Source of the DNA: an uncultured Chloroflexota bacterium
GTDB lineage: Bacteria > Chloroflexota > Anaerolineae > Aggregatilineales > Phototrophicaceae
Direction: 5' to 3'
DNA: 64,000 nucleotides
Assembly: GCA_937974245.1 (NCBI GenBank)
Contig: CALJKV010000124.1
Coordinates: 1-64,000, forward strand
Each line of letters opens with the position of its first letter. The stretch's first letter is position 1. Made by a program: the position numbers and the translations under genes. Positions 1 through 8,054 of the stretch are shown here, one piece after another. The notes beneath the pieces were generated by a model. It was not told the DNA's origin and did no database searches. It saw only the letters and a program-made list of their open reading frames with translations.

Positions 1-41
1 TGGGCCATCCCAACCGCCTTCGTCTGTTGGATAAATTCCGG

Positions 42-1292
42 CTAGTGGCTTAGATAAGTTCCGTTCAAATTTACCCCGGTCAGGTTTGCCCCAGTCAGGT
101 CTGTCTCGGCCAGGCTTGCTCTGCTCAAATTTACCCCGGTCAGGTTTGCCTCGCTCAGGTTTGCCCCAATCAGAAATACCCCTCTCAGGTCTGCCACAAT
201 TAAAGTTGCGCTTGTTAGGTCTGCGCCATTCAAGTTCGCTGCCGTCAGGTCTGCACCACTTAGGGTTGTTTCGTAAAGGTCTGCACCAATCAGGTTTGCG
301 CCGCGCAGGATAACGCTGGTTAGGTTTGCGCCACGCAGGTCTGCATCACGCAGATTAGCACCGTACAATTTTGCGCCGATCAGGTTTGCACCCATTAGAC
401 AAGACCCACTTAGATTTGCTTCATACAGGTTTGCTCCAAACAGATTCGCCACGCTCAGGCTTGCCCCATGCAAGTCTGCTTTGTGCAGGTTTGCTTCACG
501 CAGGTTTACCCTATTTAGGTTTGCCTCGCTTAGGTTTGCTTCACGCAGATTTGCCCCACCTAAATCTGCCTCGCTCAGATTTGTCTCTCGTAAATCTTTT
601 CCACTCAGGTCTGCCCCATGCAAGCCTACCTTACTCAGATTCGCCCCGTGCAAGTCTGCGCCAAATAGCTCTGTGTCGTCAAAGTTTGCCTTACTCAGAT
701 TTGCACAATTTAGACATGCCCCGTCCAGGTTTGTGCCACTCAGGTTTGCGCCACTCAGGTTTGCACCACTCAGGTTTGCACCACTCAGGTTTGCACCGCT
801 CAGGTTTGCACCGCTCAGGTTTGCATCACCTAAGTCTGCCTTGCTCAGATTTGCCTTGTTTAGGTCTGCACGACTCAAGTCTGCACGACTCAGGTTTGCA
901 CCACTCAGGTTTGTATCGCTCAGGTTTTTCCTGCTCAAGTCCGTTTTACTCAAATTTGCACGGCTTAGGTTTGCCCAGCGTAGGTGTACCCCATTGAGTT
1001 TTGCATCACTCAGGTCTACACCGCTCAGGTCTGCACCGCTCAGGTATGCATCGCTCAGGTATGCGCCACTCAGATTTGCGCCACTCAGGTTTGCATCGCT
1101 CAGGTCTGCACCGCTCAGGTCTGCACCGCTCAGGTTTGCTCGATGTAGGTTTACACGGTTCAGATTTGCCATGAATAGGTCTGTGCTGCTCAGGTCTGCG
1201 CCACTTAGGTCAAGAATCCAATCCGGGTCACTTTTTCGCCATTCATTCCAGACTTCTACACCCTGCTTAAGGATTTCTAGCTCAGCCATCAT
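42..1292 (-). CDS. Pentapeptide repeat protein, about 75 repeats
   Basis: After about 28 non-repeat residues, the rest of this 416-residue protein is an uninterrupted run of five-residue units of the type A(D/N)LSG. Such runs fold as a right-handed quadrilateral beta-helix. The DNA shows a matching 15-base period. Some family members (Qnr, MfpA) mimic DNA and protect gyrase, but most have no known function, and nothing here assigns one. There is no signal peptide or membrane segment. The start at 1292 is an ATG-ATG pair preceded by a GGGTG-like ribosome site and begins a normal amphipathic N-terminus. The frame stays open upstream to 1595, but that extension is antisense to the neighbouring gene and is not repeat-like. 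It may be cargo of the integrated element. Confidence 0.9.
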   Translation of the reverse strand: MMAELEILKQGVEVWNEWRKSDPDWILDLSGADLSSTDLFMANLNRVNLHRANLSGADLSGADLSDANLSGANLSGAYLSDAYLSGADLSGVDLSDAKLNGVHLRWANLSRANLSKTDLSRKNLSDTNLSGANLSRADLSRADLNKANLSKADLGDANLSGANLSGANLSGANLSGANLSGANLSGTNLDGACLNCANLSKANFDDTELFGADLHGANLSKVGLHGADLSGKDLRETNLSEADLGGANLREANLSEANLNRVNLREANLHKADLHGASLSVANLFGANLYEANLSGSCLMGANLIGAKLYGANLRDADLRGANLTSVILRGANLIGADLYETTLSGADLTAANLNGADLTSATLIVADLRGVFLIGANLSEANLTGVNLSRASLAETDLTGANLTGVNLNGTYLSH

Positions 1293-1351
1293 TACACCCT
1301 TTACCTTTATTGTGTTATGAAATCTGCCATAGGTATGGATTTTCCCAACTG

Positions 1352-1894
1352 TCAGGGCGTTTGCAGGATTTTCCAGATTCTTTGGGCGACTCGGCTGGCA
1401 AGGCCGGGCTTGGATTGTTTCTCGTGTTCCATCGAACGGGCAAGCCATTGTTCGTATACATCCGGTTTGGGCGTTGGGCGGGTTTTCCCCGGTTGCGGCG
1501 CGGGCGGCGGTTCTAACGCTTGCCGCGCCTCCGGATGGAGCATATAGACGAAGTACCGCCCACGATGCGACCACTCCGCTTTGACGCCTTGCCACGTATC
1601 ACCACGCCAACCGGCCTCTGTGACCCGCTCAAATTCGATCAGCCGCGATTCCCTTAGCACCAGGCCGCTTTTCATCATCCGGGCAAGCTGGCGGCGTTCA
1701 TTCCCGTTTAAGGCTTCCCGGTACTGATCCAGCGATTCCGCCCATTGCTTAACGGTCAGTTCCTTATGGTCACGCAGTATCCGAAACATGCGCTTGCCCT
1801 TTGGGGAAAGTTCTTTAACTGACTCCAGATACCATTCTCGCATTCTTGCGCTTATCACTGGAAACACCTCATTTTCAAAATCCCAACTTACCAA
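1352..1894 (-). CDS. Hypothetical protein, possible winged-helix fold
   Basis: The family of this 180-residue protein is not recognised. It is charged and soluble. A stretch around residues 40-100 (helix-rich, then LARMMKSGLVLRE and FERVTEAGW) resembles the recognition helix and wing of a winged-helix DNA-binding domain, which is only a suggestion. The C-terminus has a proline-rich linker (EPPPAPQPGKTRPTPKP) followed by a basic helical tail. The TTG start at 1894 lacks a clear ribosome site, so a start at the internal Met near residue 18 is possible. It lies on the strand of the upstream repressor and probably belongs to the same integrated element. Confidence 0.6.
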   Translation of the reverse strand: MVSWDFENEVFPVISARMREWYLESVKELSPKGKRMFRILRDHKELTVKQWAESLDQYREALNGNERRQLARMMKSGLVLRESRLIEFERVTEAGWRGDTWQGVKAEWSHRGRYFVYMLHPEARQALEPPPAPQPGKTRPTPKPDVYEQWLARSMEHEKQSKPGLASRVAQRIWKILQTP

Positions 1895-2193
1895 TATGGC
1901 CTATTCGGTGTTTTGTCCCCTAGAACCTTACTTGGAATTTTAAGGTTTTTCCCTCAAAAACGCTACTCAAGGCGATTTCAACATCCCACAACTTTCTAGT
2001 TTGCCCCATGCTTTGCCCCACAAGCGGGCGTGTTTTGCCTTGTTTGGTGGGCAATTTTGACCTATGCAGAAATCAGGCGAAAAGTGAAGGAAACACAAAA
2101 ATGACGCCGCCAGGTGGCCGCCGGTCATCATGTTTCAACAATGCGGAATCGCGCCATGTGTGACGGAATTTCGTTACGTTACGAAAAGCGGGA
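1895..2193. other. Intergenic stretch with a palindrome
   Basis: No gene is seen in these 299 bases. A perfect inverted repeat, TTTCGT-6-ACGAAA, lies at 2169-2186 just past the stop of the repressor gene. It has no clear T-run, so it could be a weak terminator or a protein-binding site. A second imperfect hairpin starts at 2101 (ATGAC paired with GTCAT at 2124). Confidence 0.4.
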
Positions 2194-2688
2194 TTATTCC
2201 GAATCTGTATCATCCGGTAGGGACTGGTCAATAACAGTCGTGAAATTCATGCCAAGCTCTTTAACGAACAAAGCAACCGTTTTGGGGGAATGATCTTGCA
2301 AGAGACTAGAAATCTTAATCCGCTCTGGTTCGGCTACCACCTTGATTCCCGTTGACCTCACAAGCCTACCGATGAATTCAGGCTGAAACACATTCAGCAT
2401 TGCACTTACATCAATTCGCCAAGTGAGAAGTCCTTTCCGGTTTTCATAAGGTACTGGATTGTCCGTCATTCCTAATAAGTAATCGGCACTCACGTCAAAG
2501 AAATTGGCGATTTTCACCAGATTATCAGTTGTCATGTCATTCTGGTTCGTTTCATACCTGAGTACCTGTTGCCCACTGACCCCAAGATAACCCCCTAGTT
2601 CCTCGGCTGTGATCTTCTGTTTTTTTCTCAGTGTACGCAAGCGTTGTCCAACAATCATTCTAACCTGCCTATCTTCAACCAGTTTCAT
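2194..2688 (-). CDS. XRE-family transcriptional repressor of the element
   Basis: Residues 14-70 of this 164-residue protein form a classic Cro/CI-type helix-turn-helix (RLRTLRKKQKITAEELGGYL, then GVSGQQVLRYE), ending in the typical FFDVSADYLLGMTD segment. The C-terminal 90 residues are not a LexA/CI peptidase; no Ser-Lys dyad pattern is visible. The gene is divergent from the small HTH gene at 2797 with a 108-base promoter region between them, the layout of a lysogeny-type switch. It probably represses the rightward primase-ATPase-integrase genes and itself. A start at Met11 is also possible. Confidence 0.88.
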   Translation of the reverse strand: MKLVEDRQVRMIVGQRLRTLRKKQKITAEELGGYLGVSGQQVLRYETNQNDMTTDNLVKIANFFDVSADYLLGMTDNPVPYENRKGLLTWRIDVSAMLNVFQPEFIGRLVRSTGIKVVAEPERIKISSLLQDHSPKTVALFVKELGMNFTTVIDQSLPDDTDSE

Positions 2689-2705
2689 TGCTTCCCGTGA
2701 TTATA

Positions 2706-2790
2706 TGTTTACGTGCTGCGATTGACAAAAAATCGTTAAACGTGTATTTTAGTTATTGTATAACATCTACAAAAAACATGTTTAAAGGGG
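2706..2790 (+). promoter_or_regulatory. Rightward promoter and probable repressor operators
   Basis: A near-consensus sigma70 promoter is visible: TTGACA at 2722-2727, a 17-base spacer and TATTTT at 2745-2750. GTTTA-containing sites flank and overlap it: TGTTTACG at 2706-2713, CGTTAAACG at 2734-2742 inside the spacer, and the palindrome AAACATGTTT at 2774-2783. These suit operators for the divergent XRE repressor. The ribosome site AAAGGGG (2784-2790) lies six bases before the ATG at 2797. Confidence 0.6.
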
Positions 2791-2796
2791 ATTATC

Positions 2797-3015
2797 ATGC
2801 CAGCGCAAAAACTTGCAATCTTGGAGCAGAAGCACGGCAGTCTACACAACATCATTCCTGATTTGGTCAACCATTACGGGCAATGGGAAGCCGGGCGGCG
2901 TCTCGGAGTCAGCGGCACAACTATTCACCGTTGGCTGAAAAAGAATGGTTACACGCCCCGGATAGTCTATGACCGGCTTGACCAGTCAGCAGCTTCTCAT
3001 GGGGGTGAACAATGA
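2797..3015 (+). CDS. Small HTH protein of the element
   Basis: This 72-residue protein has a central helix-turn-helix, seen in GQWEAGRRLGVSGTTIHRWL, typical of the recognition helix of small Cro/excisionase/terminase-small-subunit-like DNA-binding proteins. It is the first gene after the rightward promoter, with ribosome site AAAGGGG. Its stop overlaps the start of the primase gene by four bases (ATGA), so the two are translationally coupled. Candidate roles are a Cro-like antirepressor, an excisionase or a replication regulator; the sequence does not decide between them. Confidence 0.75.
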   Translation: MPAQKLAILEQKHGSLHNIIPDLVNHYGQWEAGRRLGVSGTTIHRWLKKNGYTPRIVYDRLDQSAASHGGEQ

Positions 3016-3887
3016 ACATCTGTATGGCCGCCAGCCGCGCCAGCGCGGCCAGCGCCGCGTATGCCTATGCCAGTCTCGGAATCAGCGTGATTCCGCTGGT
3101 GGGCAAACGGGCGGCGATTCGCTGGAGTCCCTTCCGTCACCACGTTGCCCGGACAAATGAGATTCAGACATGGCAAAGCCGCCGCCAGCTTCAGAACGTG
3201 GGGATTGTCTGCGGGCGTGTCTCCAAGCTGGTCGTAGTGGACTTGGACGGTTTGCAAGCAGTCGCCGCCTTTGAAAAGCAGTTCCCCGACTTGCTAGACA
3301 CGTTCACGGTACTGACCGGGAGCGGCAAGGGCAAGCACCTGTACTATGCCCCGGCGATCATCCCCGCGACGACTCGCGCAACCGGCTTAGACATGGGCAA
3401 TGTGGAACTACGTTCCGACGGCTGTTATGTGGTCGCGCCGCCCTCCATTCACCCCGAAACCTTCCGCCCGTACATCCTGGAACGTGCCTTGCCAGTGAAG
3501 GCTGTTCCTGATCTGGAGTCAGTTGTGCAGTGGATTCGCAGTCTGACGCCCAAACCACCGACGCAGCCCGCCATAAGCGGACAGATAGGCATAACGAAAC
3601 AGGAGCGTACCATAAGGTTTGCACAGGCGGCGCTGCGGAACGAATGCGCGGCGCTGCGGGGAATGCCGCCGGGCAACCAGAATAACCAGTTGAACCGGGC
3701 GGCCTACAACTTGGGGCAGCTTGTGGGGGATGGATTGTTGGCAGCCGGCGAAGTGGAATCGGCGCTGCTGGCGGTTGCCCAGCAGATCGGGCAATCGGAA
3801 ACACTTTCACAGCGAACTATCGCCAGCGGCTTGAAGGCCGGAATTGCTAATCCGAGGAGTCACCAGTGGCAAAAACGCAGCAGTTAA
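3012..3887 (+). CDS. Bifunctional DNA primase/polymerase (prim-pol) protein
   Basis: This 291-residue protein matches the archaeo-eukaryotic prim-pol family of mobile-element replication proteins. The N-terminal domain shows the family order: GISVIPLVGK, the metal-binding motif VVVDLDG (Asp77 and Asp79), then GKGKHLYY with His109. The C-terminal part has the helical GNQNNQLNRAAYNLGQLVGDGLL element that usually follows prim-pol domains. It would prime or copy element DNA together with the ATPase encoded next. It overlaps the upstream HTH gene by four bases and the downstream ATPase gene by 22, forming a compact replication operon. Confidence 0.88.
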   Translation: MNICMAASRASAASAAYAYASLGISVIPLVGKRAAIRWSPFRHHVARTNEIQTWQSRRQLQNVGIVCGRVSKLVVVDLDGLQAVAAFEKQFPDLLDTFTVLTGSGKGKHLYYAPAIIPATTRATGLDMGNVELRSDGCYVVAPPSIHPETFRPYILERALPVKAVPDLESVVQWIRSLTPKPPTQPAISGQIGITKQERTIRFAQAALRNECAALRGMPPGNQNNQLNRAAYNLGQLVGDGLLAAGEVESALLAVAQQIGQSETLSQRTIASGLKAGIANPRSHQWQKRSS

Positions 3888-5440
3888 GCCTACATGACCG
3901 ATACGCTTTGGCGCGGGCATTCTGTGGAAAGCCAATAAATGGGCTGACGGTCAACAATCCTGTTGTGCAAGGGCTGTTAGAGACGCTTGATTGGTCAAGT
4001 GCGAAAGACCTAAATTTTGCCCGGCAGCTGTTCAAGGATGACATCGCTGCAATTCTGGCGGTTGACCCTAACATGCCGCCGCCAGTGGAACGGAAAACAG
4101 AGATTCCAATACCCCCACTACCGGACTATGCCCGCCCGACGCCGGAAGCCCTGAAAGCGGCGAAATCCGCCAGCCGGTGGGTAGATCATTTTGTGGAATG
4201 GGCAGTAGGCCGTTCTCCGTTGACTCCCCGGTTGTTTCTGGAAGCGGGTGCATTGTGGGTACTTGCCACTATCACGGCACGGCGGGCGTATGCCATGTTT
4301 CATGCCCCGATTTACCCGAATCTATGGGTGTTGTGGGCGGCCACCACGACCAGTTACGCCAAGTCAACAGGCATGAGTTGTGTAGGCGATATGATTTCTA
4401 AGACCTGCCCGCATTTGCTTATCACCTTGAACGCATCGCCAGAGGCACTGCTAACCGAAATGGCCGGGAAGCTGCCGCCGAATATGAATGAACTGCCTGA
4501 AAGGGAACAGCAGCTTGTTCGACGGTCACGCCAATATGCAGCCCAGCGCGGCGCATTGATAGATGAAATCAGCAGCTTGTTTGGTAGTGTGCGGAAAGAC
4601 TACATGCAAGGGCTAATGGAACTGCTACTAAAAGCCTATGACGGGGCAGAACGGTATACCTATACGACTCGCCAGGATGGTTTGATTGTTGCCGAGCGGT
4701 TGGGACTCGGCATTCTTGGCGCGACGACCCCAGCCGCGATAGCCCGCTATGTGACTACCGATCAATGGGAAAACGGGCAAATGGCACGCTACGCCCTACT
4801 CAGCCCTGAAGGACACGAACTCTACAAACTAGGCAAATACAGCCCGCCGCCAGAAGACATGATGGAGATTTTACGGCGGTTGGATACGCGACTACCACAA
4901 CCGCCAGACCCCATGCAAACCGACGCCGAACCCTATGAACCCGTACAAGCGAAAATGGAAGATGCTGTGCTTGAGGGTTTTGACCAGTATAGCAAAGCCA
5001 TGTACGAATTGGTACGCACAGGCGACCTTGACGAACGGCTGAAAGGCAATTACGGACGCATGGCGACTCAGGCGGCAAAAGTGGCGCTGGTGCTGGCATT
5101 GGCTGATTGGATGGGGCAAGCGGAAGGGAATCCGCTGTTTATCCGGGGGAATCACTGGACACGCGCCGTACAGATTGCGGAAAGCTGGCGGGAATCGGCA
5201 CACCGAACATTGGAAATTGTGAATGAGACAGCCGACAGCAAGGGGCAGGAACGGATATTCAATACGCTCAAACGGAGTCCAAGCGGCCTGACACTACGGG
5301 AAATTATGAGAAGCTGCAACATGCAAATCAAAATGACGGATAGCTGCTTGAGAGTGTTGATCGAGTCCGGAGATGTAGAAACCGTACCCGGAATCGGCGG
5401 CAATGGCCGACCAATAACCCTGTATCGAGTAGTGTCATGA
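3866..5440 (+). CDS. DUF3987-type replication ATPase/helicase
   Basis: This 524-residue protein resembles the DUF3987 group found beside prim-pol genes in phages and integrative elements, taken to be a replicative helicase-like ATPase. The P-loop, around residues 160-168, is TTTSYAKST: Lys166 and Ser167 are kept but both glycines of the standard Walker A are replaced, a divergence also met in this group. A Walker B-like ALIDEI follows about 65 residues later. The last 80 residues look like a winged helix (RIFNTLKRSPSGLTLREIMR), perhaps for origin binding. The GTG start at 3866 has GAGGAG six bases upstream. The coding end lies inside the AGTGTCAT repeat array. Confidence 0.78.
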   Translation: MAKTQQLSLHDRYALARAFCGKPINGLTVNNPVVQGLLETLDWSSAKDLNFARQLFKDDIAAILAVDPNMPPPVERKTEIPIPPLPDYARPTPEALKAAKSASRWVDHFVEWAVGRSPLTPRLFLEAGALWVLATITARRAYAMFHAPIYPNLWVLWAATTTSYAKSTGMSCVGDMISKTCPHLLITLNASPEALLTEMAGKLPPNMNELPEREQQLVRRSRQYAAQRGALIDEISSLFGSVRKDYMQGLMELLLKAYDGAERYTYTTRQDGLIVAERLGLGILGATTPAAIARYVTTDQWENGQMARYALLSPEGHELYKLGKYSPPPEDMMEILRRLDTRLPQPPDPMQTDAEPYEPVQAKMEDAVLEGFDQYSKAMYELVRTGDLDERLKGNYGRMATQAAKVALVLALADWMGQAEGNPLFIRGNHWTRAVQIAESWRESAHRTLEIVNETADSKGQERIFNTLKRSPSGLTLREIMRSCNMQIKMTDSCLRVLIESGDVETVPGIGGNGRPITLYRVVS

Positions 5441-5497
5441 AAAATGACACTATAGGGAGAAGTGTCATAGCGTCATAACGTCATATCTCATGACACT
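5431..5497. repeat. AGTGTCAT inverted-repeat array, possible iterons or operator
   Basis: Four copies of the 8-mer AGTGTCAT occur as two inverted pairs: 5431-5438 with 5444-5451 (5-base spacer) and 5461-5468 with 5490-5497 (21-base spacer). Two CGTCAT copies (5471-5476, 5479-5484) fill the second spacer. The first copy overlaps the end of the ATPase gene. The dense, symmetric arrangement beside primase and ATPase genes suits an origin-like iteron cluster or an operator for the downstream membrane-protein gene. No T-run follows, so it is not a normal terminator. Confidence 0.6.
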
Positions 5498-5584
5498 TCT
5501 AAGATCATAATGGTTCAGGAAGGGCAATTCTGCAAAAACAAATGGTACGCAATTGTTAGTCTATCTGTCTGAAAGGGGCAACTT

Positions 5585-6547
5585 ATGACAATTCAAGGGA
5601 TTACAGCACTGACCATAGATGAGCGGTTGGACGCCCGGAGTAATGCGGCGGCCATGATCGTGAAAGCGGCGGGCGAACGTCCAGACCGGGCAGCCTATGA
5701 CCACTATACCGCCAGCAAGTACCCGCGTTGGGTGGCGGCGCTGGTCACTGCGGCCATGCTGGTCGTGTTTATCGCCGCCGCCGCGCCAAGCCTGTTTCGC
5801 CTGTTTACCGCCGGGCGGGATTATTTCTTGGTCGGGATAGCCGATACCACACAGGCGGCCATAGCGGGCGGCGCAACGTTTCTATTGGCCGAATTTCTGG
5901 TGATTGTCTCGACTCTGGTGATGCGAATCTACTTCACCAGTTGGGGACGATTTATCATGGCGATTCCCGCCGGATTCGGGGTGTTTATGGCGCTGGTAGG
6001 CAATTGGGTGATAGCACAGCCGCATGATCTATTCGGCTTGCTGGAAACGTTCGCGCCGCCGGTTGCGGTGCTGTTCATGTCATTGGTGGGTGAAAAGCTG
6101 ATTTTCGCCAGCATGGAACAGCGGCACGCCAATGAGCAAGCCTACCAACAAGCCGTGAAAGACTGGAAAACCGCCGCCGCCACCCCGGAAAAACATTCAC
6201 AGTGGACACAGTTCTATGCCAATGCGCTACGGGAATCATTGGCGGCCAAGAATCGGCGCTACAAAGCCGGGCGGGAAGCGTTGCCGGGGTTGAGTATGGA
6301 TGACTGGCGGGCGCTGGTCGGGCGCGAACTGGCGGCGGATAACTGGTTTGTGATGGAAAGCGGGCAACCGGCATTGGTAGCAGCTTCTCAGGCCGCTTTA
6401 CCGCCGGTCACAGATGAGCAACCGGCGGCGGAAACGCGCCCTTTTGGGAGTATTCCCCCCATAACGGACGGTATCGCATCTATGCCAGCCGTGCCGAGCA
6501 GCAACGGGCATACCGCCAGCGCCAACGGGCAAAGCGTGACGTTTTAA
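5585..6547 (+). CDS. Multi-pass membrane protein of the element, unknown function
   Basis: This 320-residue protein has about four hydrophobic segments between residues 48 and 175 (ALVTAAMLVVFIAAAAPSLF; AAIAGGATFLLAEFLVIVST; FIMAIPAGFGVFMALVGNWV; VAVLFMSLVGEKLIF). A long charged helical region (residues 175-245) and a low-complexity C-terminal tail follow. No family is recognised. The ATG has AAAGGGG six bases upstream and follows the inverted-repeat array. Its position between replication and integration genes suggests an element-specific function such as exclusion, host interference or membrane anchoring, but no motif supports any one of these. Confidence 0.7.
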   Translation: MTIQGITALTIDERLDARSNAAAMIVKAAGERPDRAAYDHYTASKYPRWVAALVTAAMLVVFIAAAAPSLFRLFTAGRDYFLVGIADTTQAAIAGGATFLLAEFLVIVSTLVMRIYFTSWGRFIMAIPAGFGVFMALVGNWVIAQPHDLFGLLETFAPPVAVLFMSLVGEKLIFASMEQRHANEQAYQQAVKDWKTAAATPEKHSQWTQFYANALRESLAAKNRRYKAGREALPGLSMDDWRALVGRELAADNWFVMESGQPALVAASQAALPPVTDEQPAAETRPFGSIPPITDGIASMPAVPSSNGHTASANGQSVTF

Positions 6548-6997
6548 ATGGAAATGGATGAAATGACCACACAACAGATAGCTTTTGAAGAATGCTGTGC
6601 CAGTGTCGGAAGCACCAGCACAGCGATAGGACACGGAGCGAACACCATGCCTAAACATATTGTATCAGACTATGAAAGATCAATCGCCGCCGCCCGGTTA
6701 AGCTATAACGATGCTTACCGCATTCTGCGGCTGTCTATGCGGTTACTGCCGCCAGGTGAAAGCCCGTTTTCCCTGAAACACTGGTATATCTACGATCAAC
6801 TGGGCATGGAGTTTGGCGGCCTGATTGTGGACGTGCAGTTTGGTGTATGGGCGGCGGCCAAAGGCCAAACCCCGGACAGCCGCGATATGTCCCGTGATGA
6901 GATTATGCGGGCAATTAACGAACTGCCGCCCAAAGTGCAGCGGCAGTATCTTTGGTTCGTCCGGCGGCTGGCGGCCAAGACGGGCGGCGAGGGCTAG
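6548..6997 (+). CDS. Hypothetical element protein
   Basis: No family is recognised. The product is up to 149 residues, soluble, with a helical core (YERSIAAARLSYNDAYRILR) and a basic C-terminus. The frame opens right after the previous stop, but the ATG at 6647, giving MPKHIVSDYERS and 116 residues, has a GGAG site eight bases upstream and may be the real start. It is followed three bases later by the integrase gene, so the two are probably co-translated. A recombination directionality factor is one possibility from position only. Confidence 0.6.
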   Translation: MEMDEMTTQQIAFEECCASVGSTSTAIGHGANTMPKHIVSDYERSIAAARLSYNDAYRILRLSMRLLPPGESPFSLKHWYIYDQLGMEFGGLIVDVQFGVWAAAKGQTPDSRDMSRDEIMRAINELPPKVQRQYLWFVRRLAAKTGGEG

Positions 6998-7000
6998 ACC

Positions 7001-7945
7001 ATGCTCTTAGAAGCTGCCTTGCAAGAATTTCTCTTGGCGTGTCGGGCGGATGGTCTCAGCCCGGATACAATCCACTGGTATCGGTCACTGCTGGCGGTAT
7101 TTTGCCAGCAGTTTCCCGAAACGGAACTGATCGAAATTACAACGCCCATGCTGAGAGACTACATTGTCCAGCTACAGGAACGGAAAACCCGCTACGCTGG
7201 AGCGAAACAGCGCCCCAAGATGAAAGGCGGCCTGAGTCTGGAGAGTATCGCCGGGCATATCCGTGCCTTGCATCGTTTCTGGCGGTGGGTGGCGGCTGAA
7301 TACAACTTGCCGAATCCCATGACCAACATTCGCCGCCCCAAGCGCAAGTTTCCCAAGCCGAAAGGGGTTAAATTGCCCGATGTTGAGGCGCTATTGGCCG
7401 CCGCCAGTACCGGGCGGGAAAGCGTGCGGGATCGGGCGCTAATCGCCTTCCTGTTTGATACAGGGTGCAGAGTTCAAGGGCTGGTCAACTTAGAACCCGG
7501 CCAACTGGATATGGATCAACATAGTGCAATGGTGCAAGAGAAGGCCGGCCCCATGCGAATGGTTTTCTTCAGTGAACCAACGGCTGAATTGCTGGCGGCA
7601 TGTCTGGCAGAGCGTCCAGAGGGCGCTACCACCGTTTTTTGCAGTCGTTTGACCGGCAAGGCTTTGACTGCGAACGGAGTCTACCAATTGCTTGAACGGC
7701 TGAAACAACGGGCGGACATTACCGGCAGGGTGAATCCGCACGCCTTCCGGCATGGTTTTGCCCGTGAATATGTCATGAATGGCGGGGACTTGGCGACTCT
7801 GTCTCAGATTATGGGGCATAGCAGTGTGACCGTTACCGCCAGCTACTACGCTGTGTTTTCCTATGATGAATTGGCCGCCAAGCACAGCAAATTTAGCCCG
7901 GTCAACCGGCTCAATTTTACGGTGGATTCTGAGGATGAATCCTAG
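7001..7945 (+). CDS. Tyrosine recombinase/integrase of the element
   Basis: This 314-residue protein is a complete phage-integrase-family enzyme. Residues 1-105 form a SAM-like core-binding domain. The catalytic domain shows the Arg of motif I (FDTGCRVQGL), the H-x-x-R motif as HAFRHGF, the GHSSVTVT motif and the nucleophilic Tyr in TASYYAV. It would cut and rejoin the attachment sites of the element. The ATG at 7001 has GAGGG seven bases upstream. The gene is the last of the element and points at the adjacent tRNA-Lys gene, which identifies that gene as the likely insertion target. Confidence 0.93.
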   Translation: MLLEAALQEFLLACRADGLSPDTIHWYRSLLAVFCQQFPETELIEITTPMLRDYIVQLQERKTRYAGAKQRPKMKGGLSLESIAGHIRALHRFWRWVAAEYNLPNPMTNIRRPKRKFPKPKGVKLPDVEALLAAASTGRESVRDRALIAFLFDTGCRVQGLVNLEPGQLDMDQHSAMVQEKAGPMRMVFFSEPTAELLAACLAERPEGATTVFCSRLTGKALTANGVYQLLERLKQRADITGRVNPHAFRHGFAREYVMNGGDLATLSQIMGHSSVTVTASYYAVFSYDELAAKHSKFSPVNRLNFTVDSEDES

Positions 7946-8011
7946 TTCCAGCAGTGTGCCATAATCAATTGGTCATAGAAACCGCTGCTTTCGGGCGGCG
8001 CTAAGCAACAA

Positions 8012-8045
8012 AAAACCCCGTTTTTGAGAGAAGAAACGGGGTTTT
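8012..8045. terminator. Bidirectional intrinsic terminator
   Basis: A perfect 12-base inverted repeat, AAAACCCCGTTT (8012-8023) and AAACGGGGTTTT (8034-8045), gives a strong hairpin with T-runs in both directions. It separates the rightward integrase gene from the leftward tRNA-Lys gene and can serve both. Confidence 0.88.
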
Positions 8046-8054
8046 CGTCGTTTG

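Noticed and set aside
45..1215. Regular short repeats that might look like a CRISPR or tandem-repeat array
   Set aside because: The period is 15 bases without constant spacers, explained by coding of pentapeptide repeats.
86..1320. Several plus-strand open frames of 75-279 codons rich in Leu/Ser/Arg
   Set aside because: They are antisense to the pentapeptide-repeat gene; the 15-base period keeps all frames open and gives low-complexity translations.
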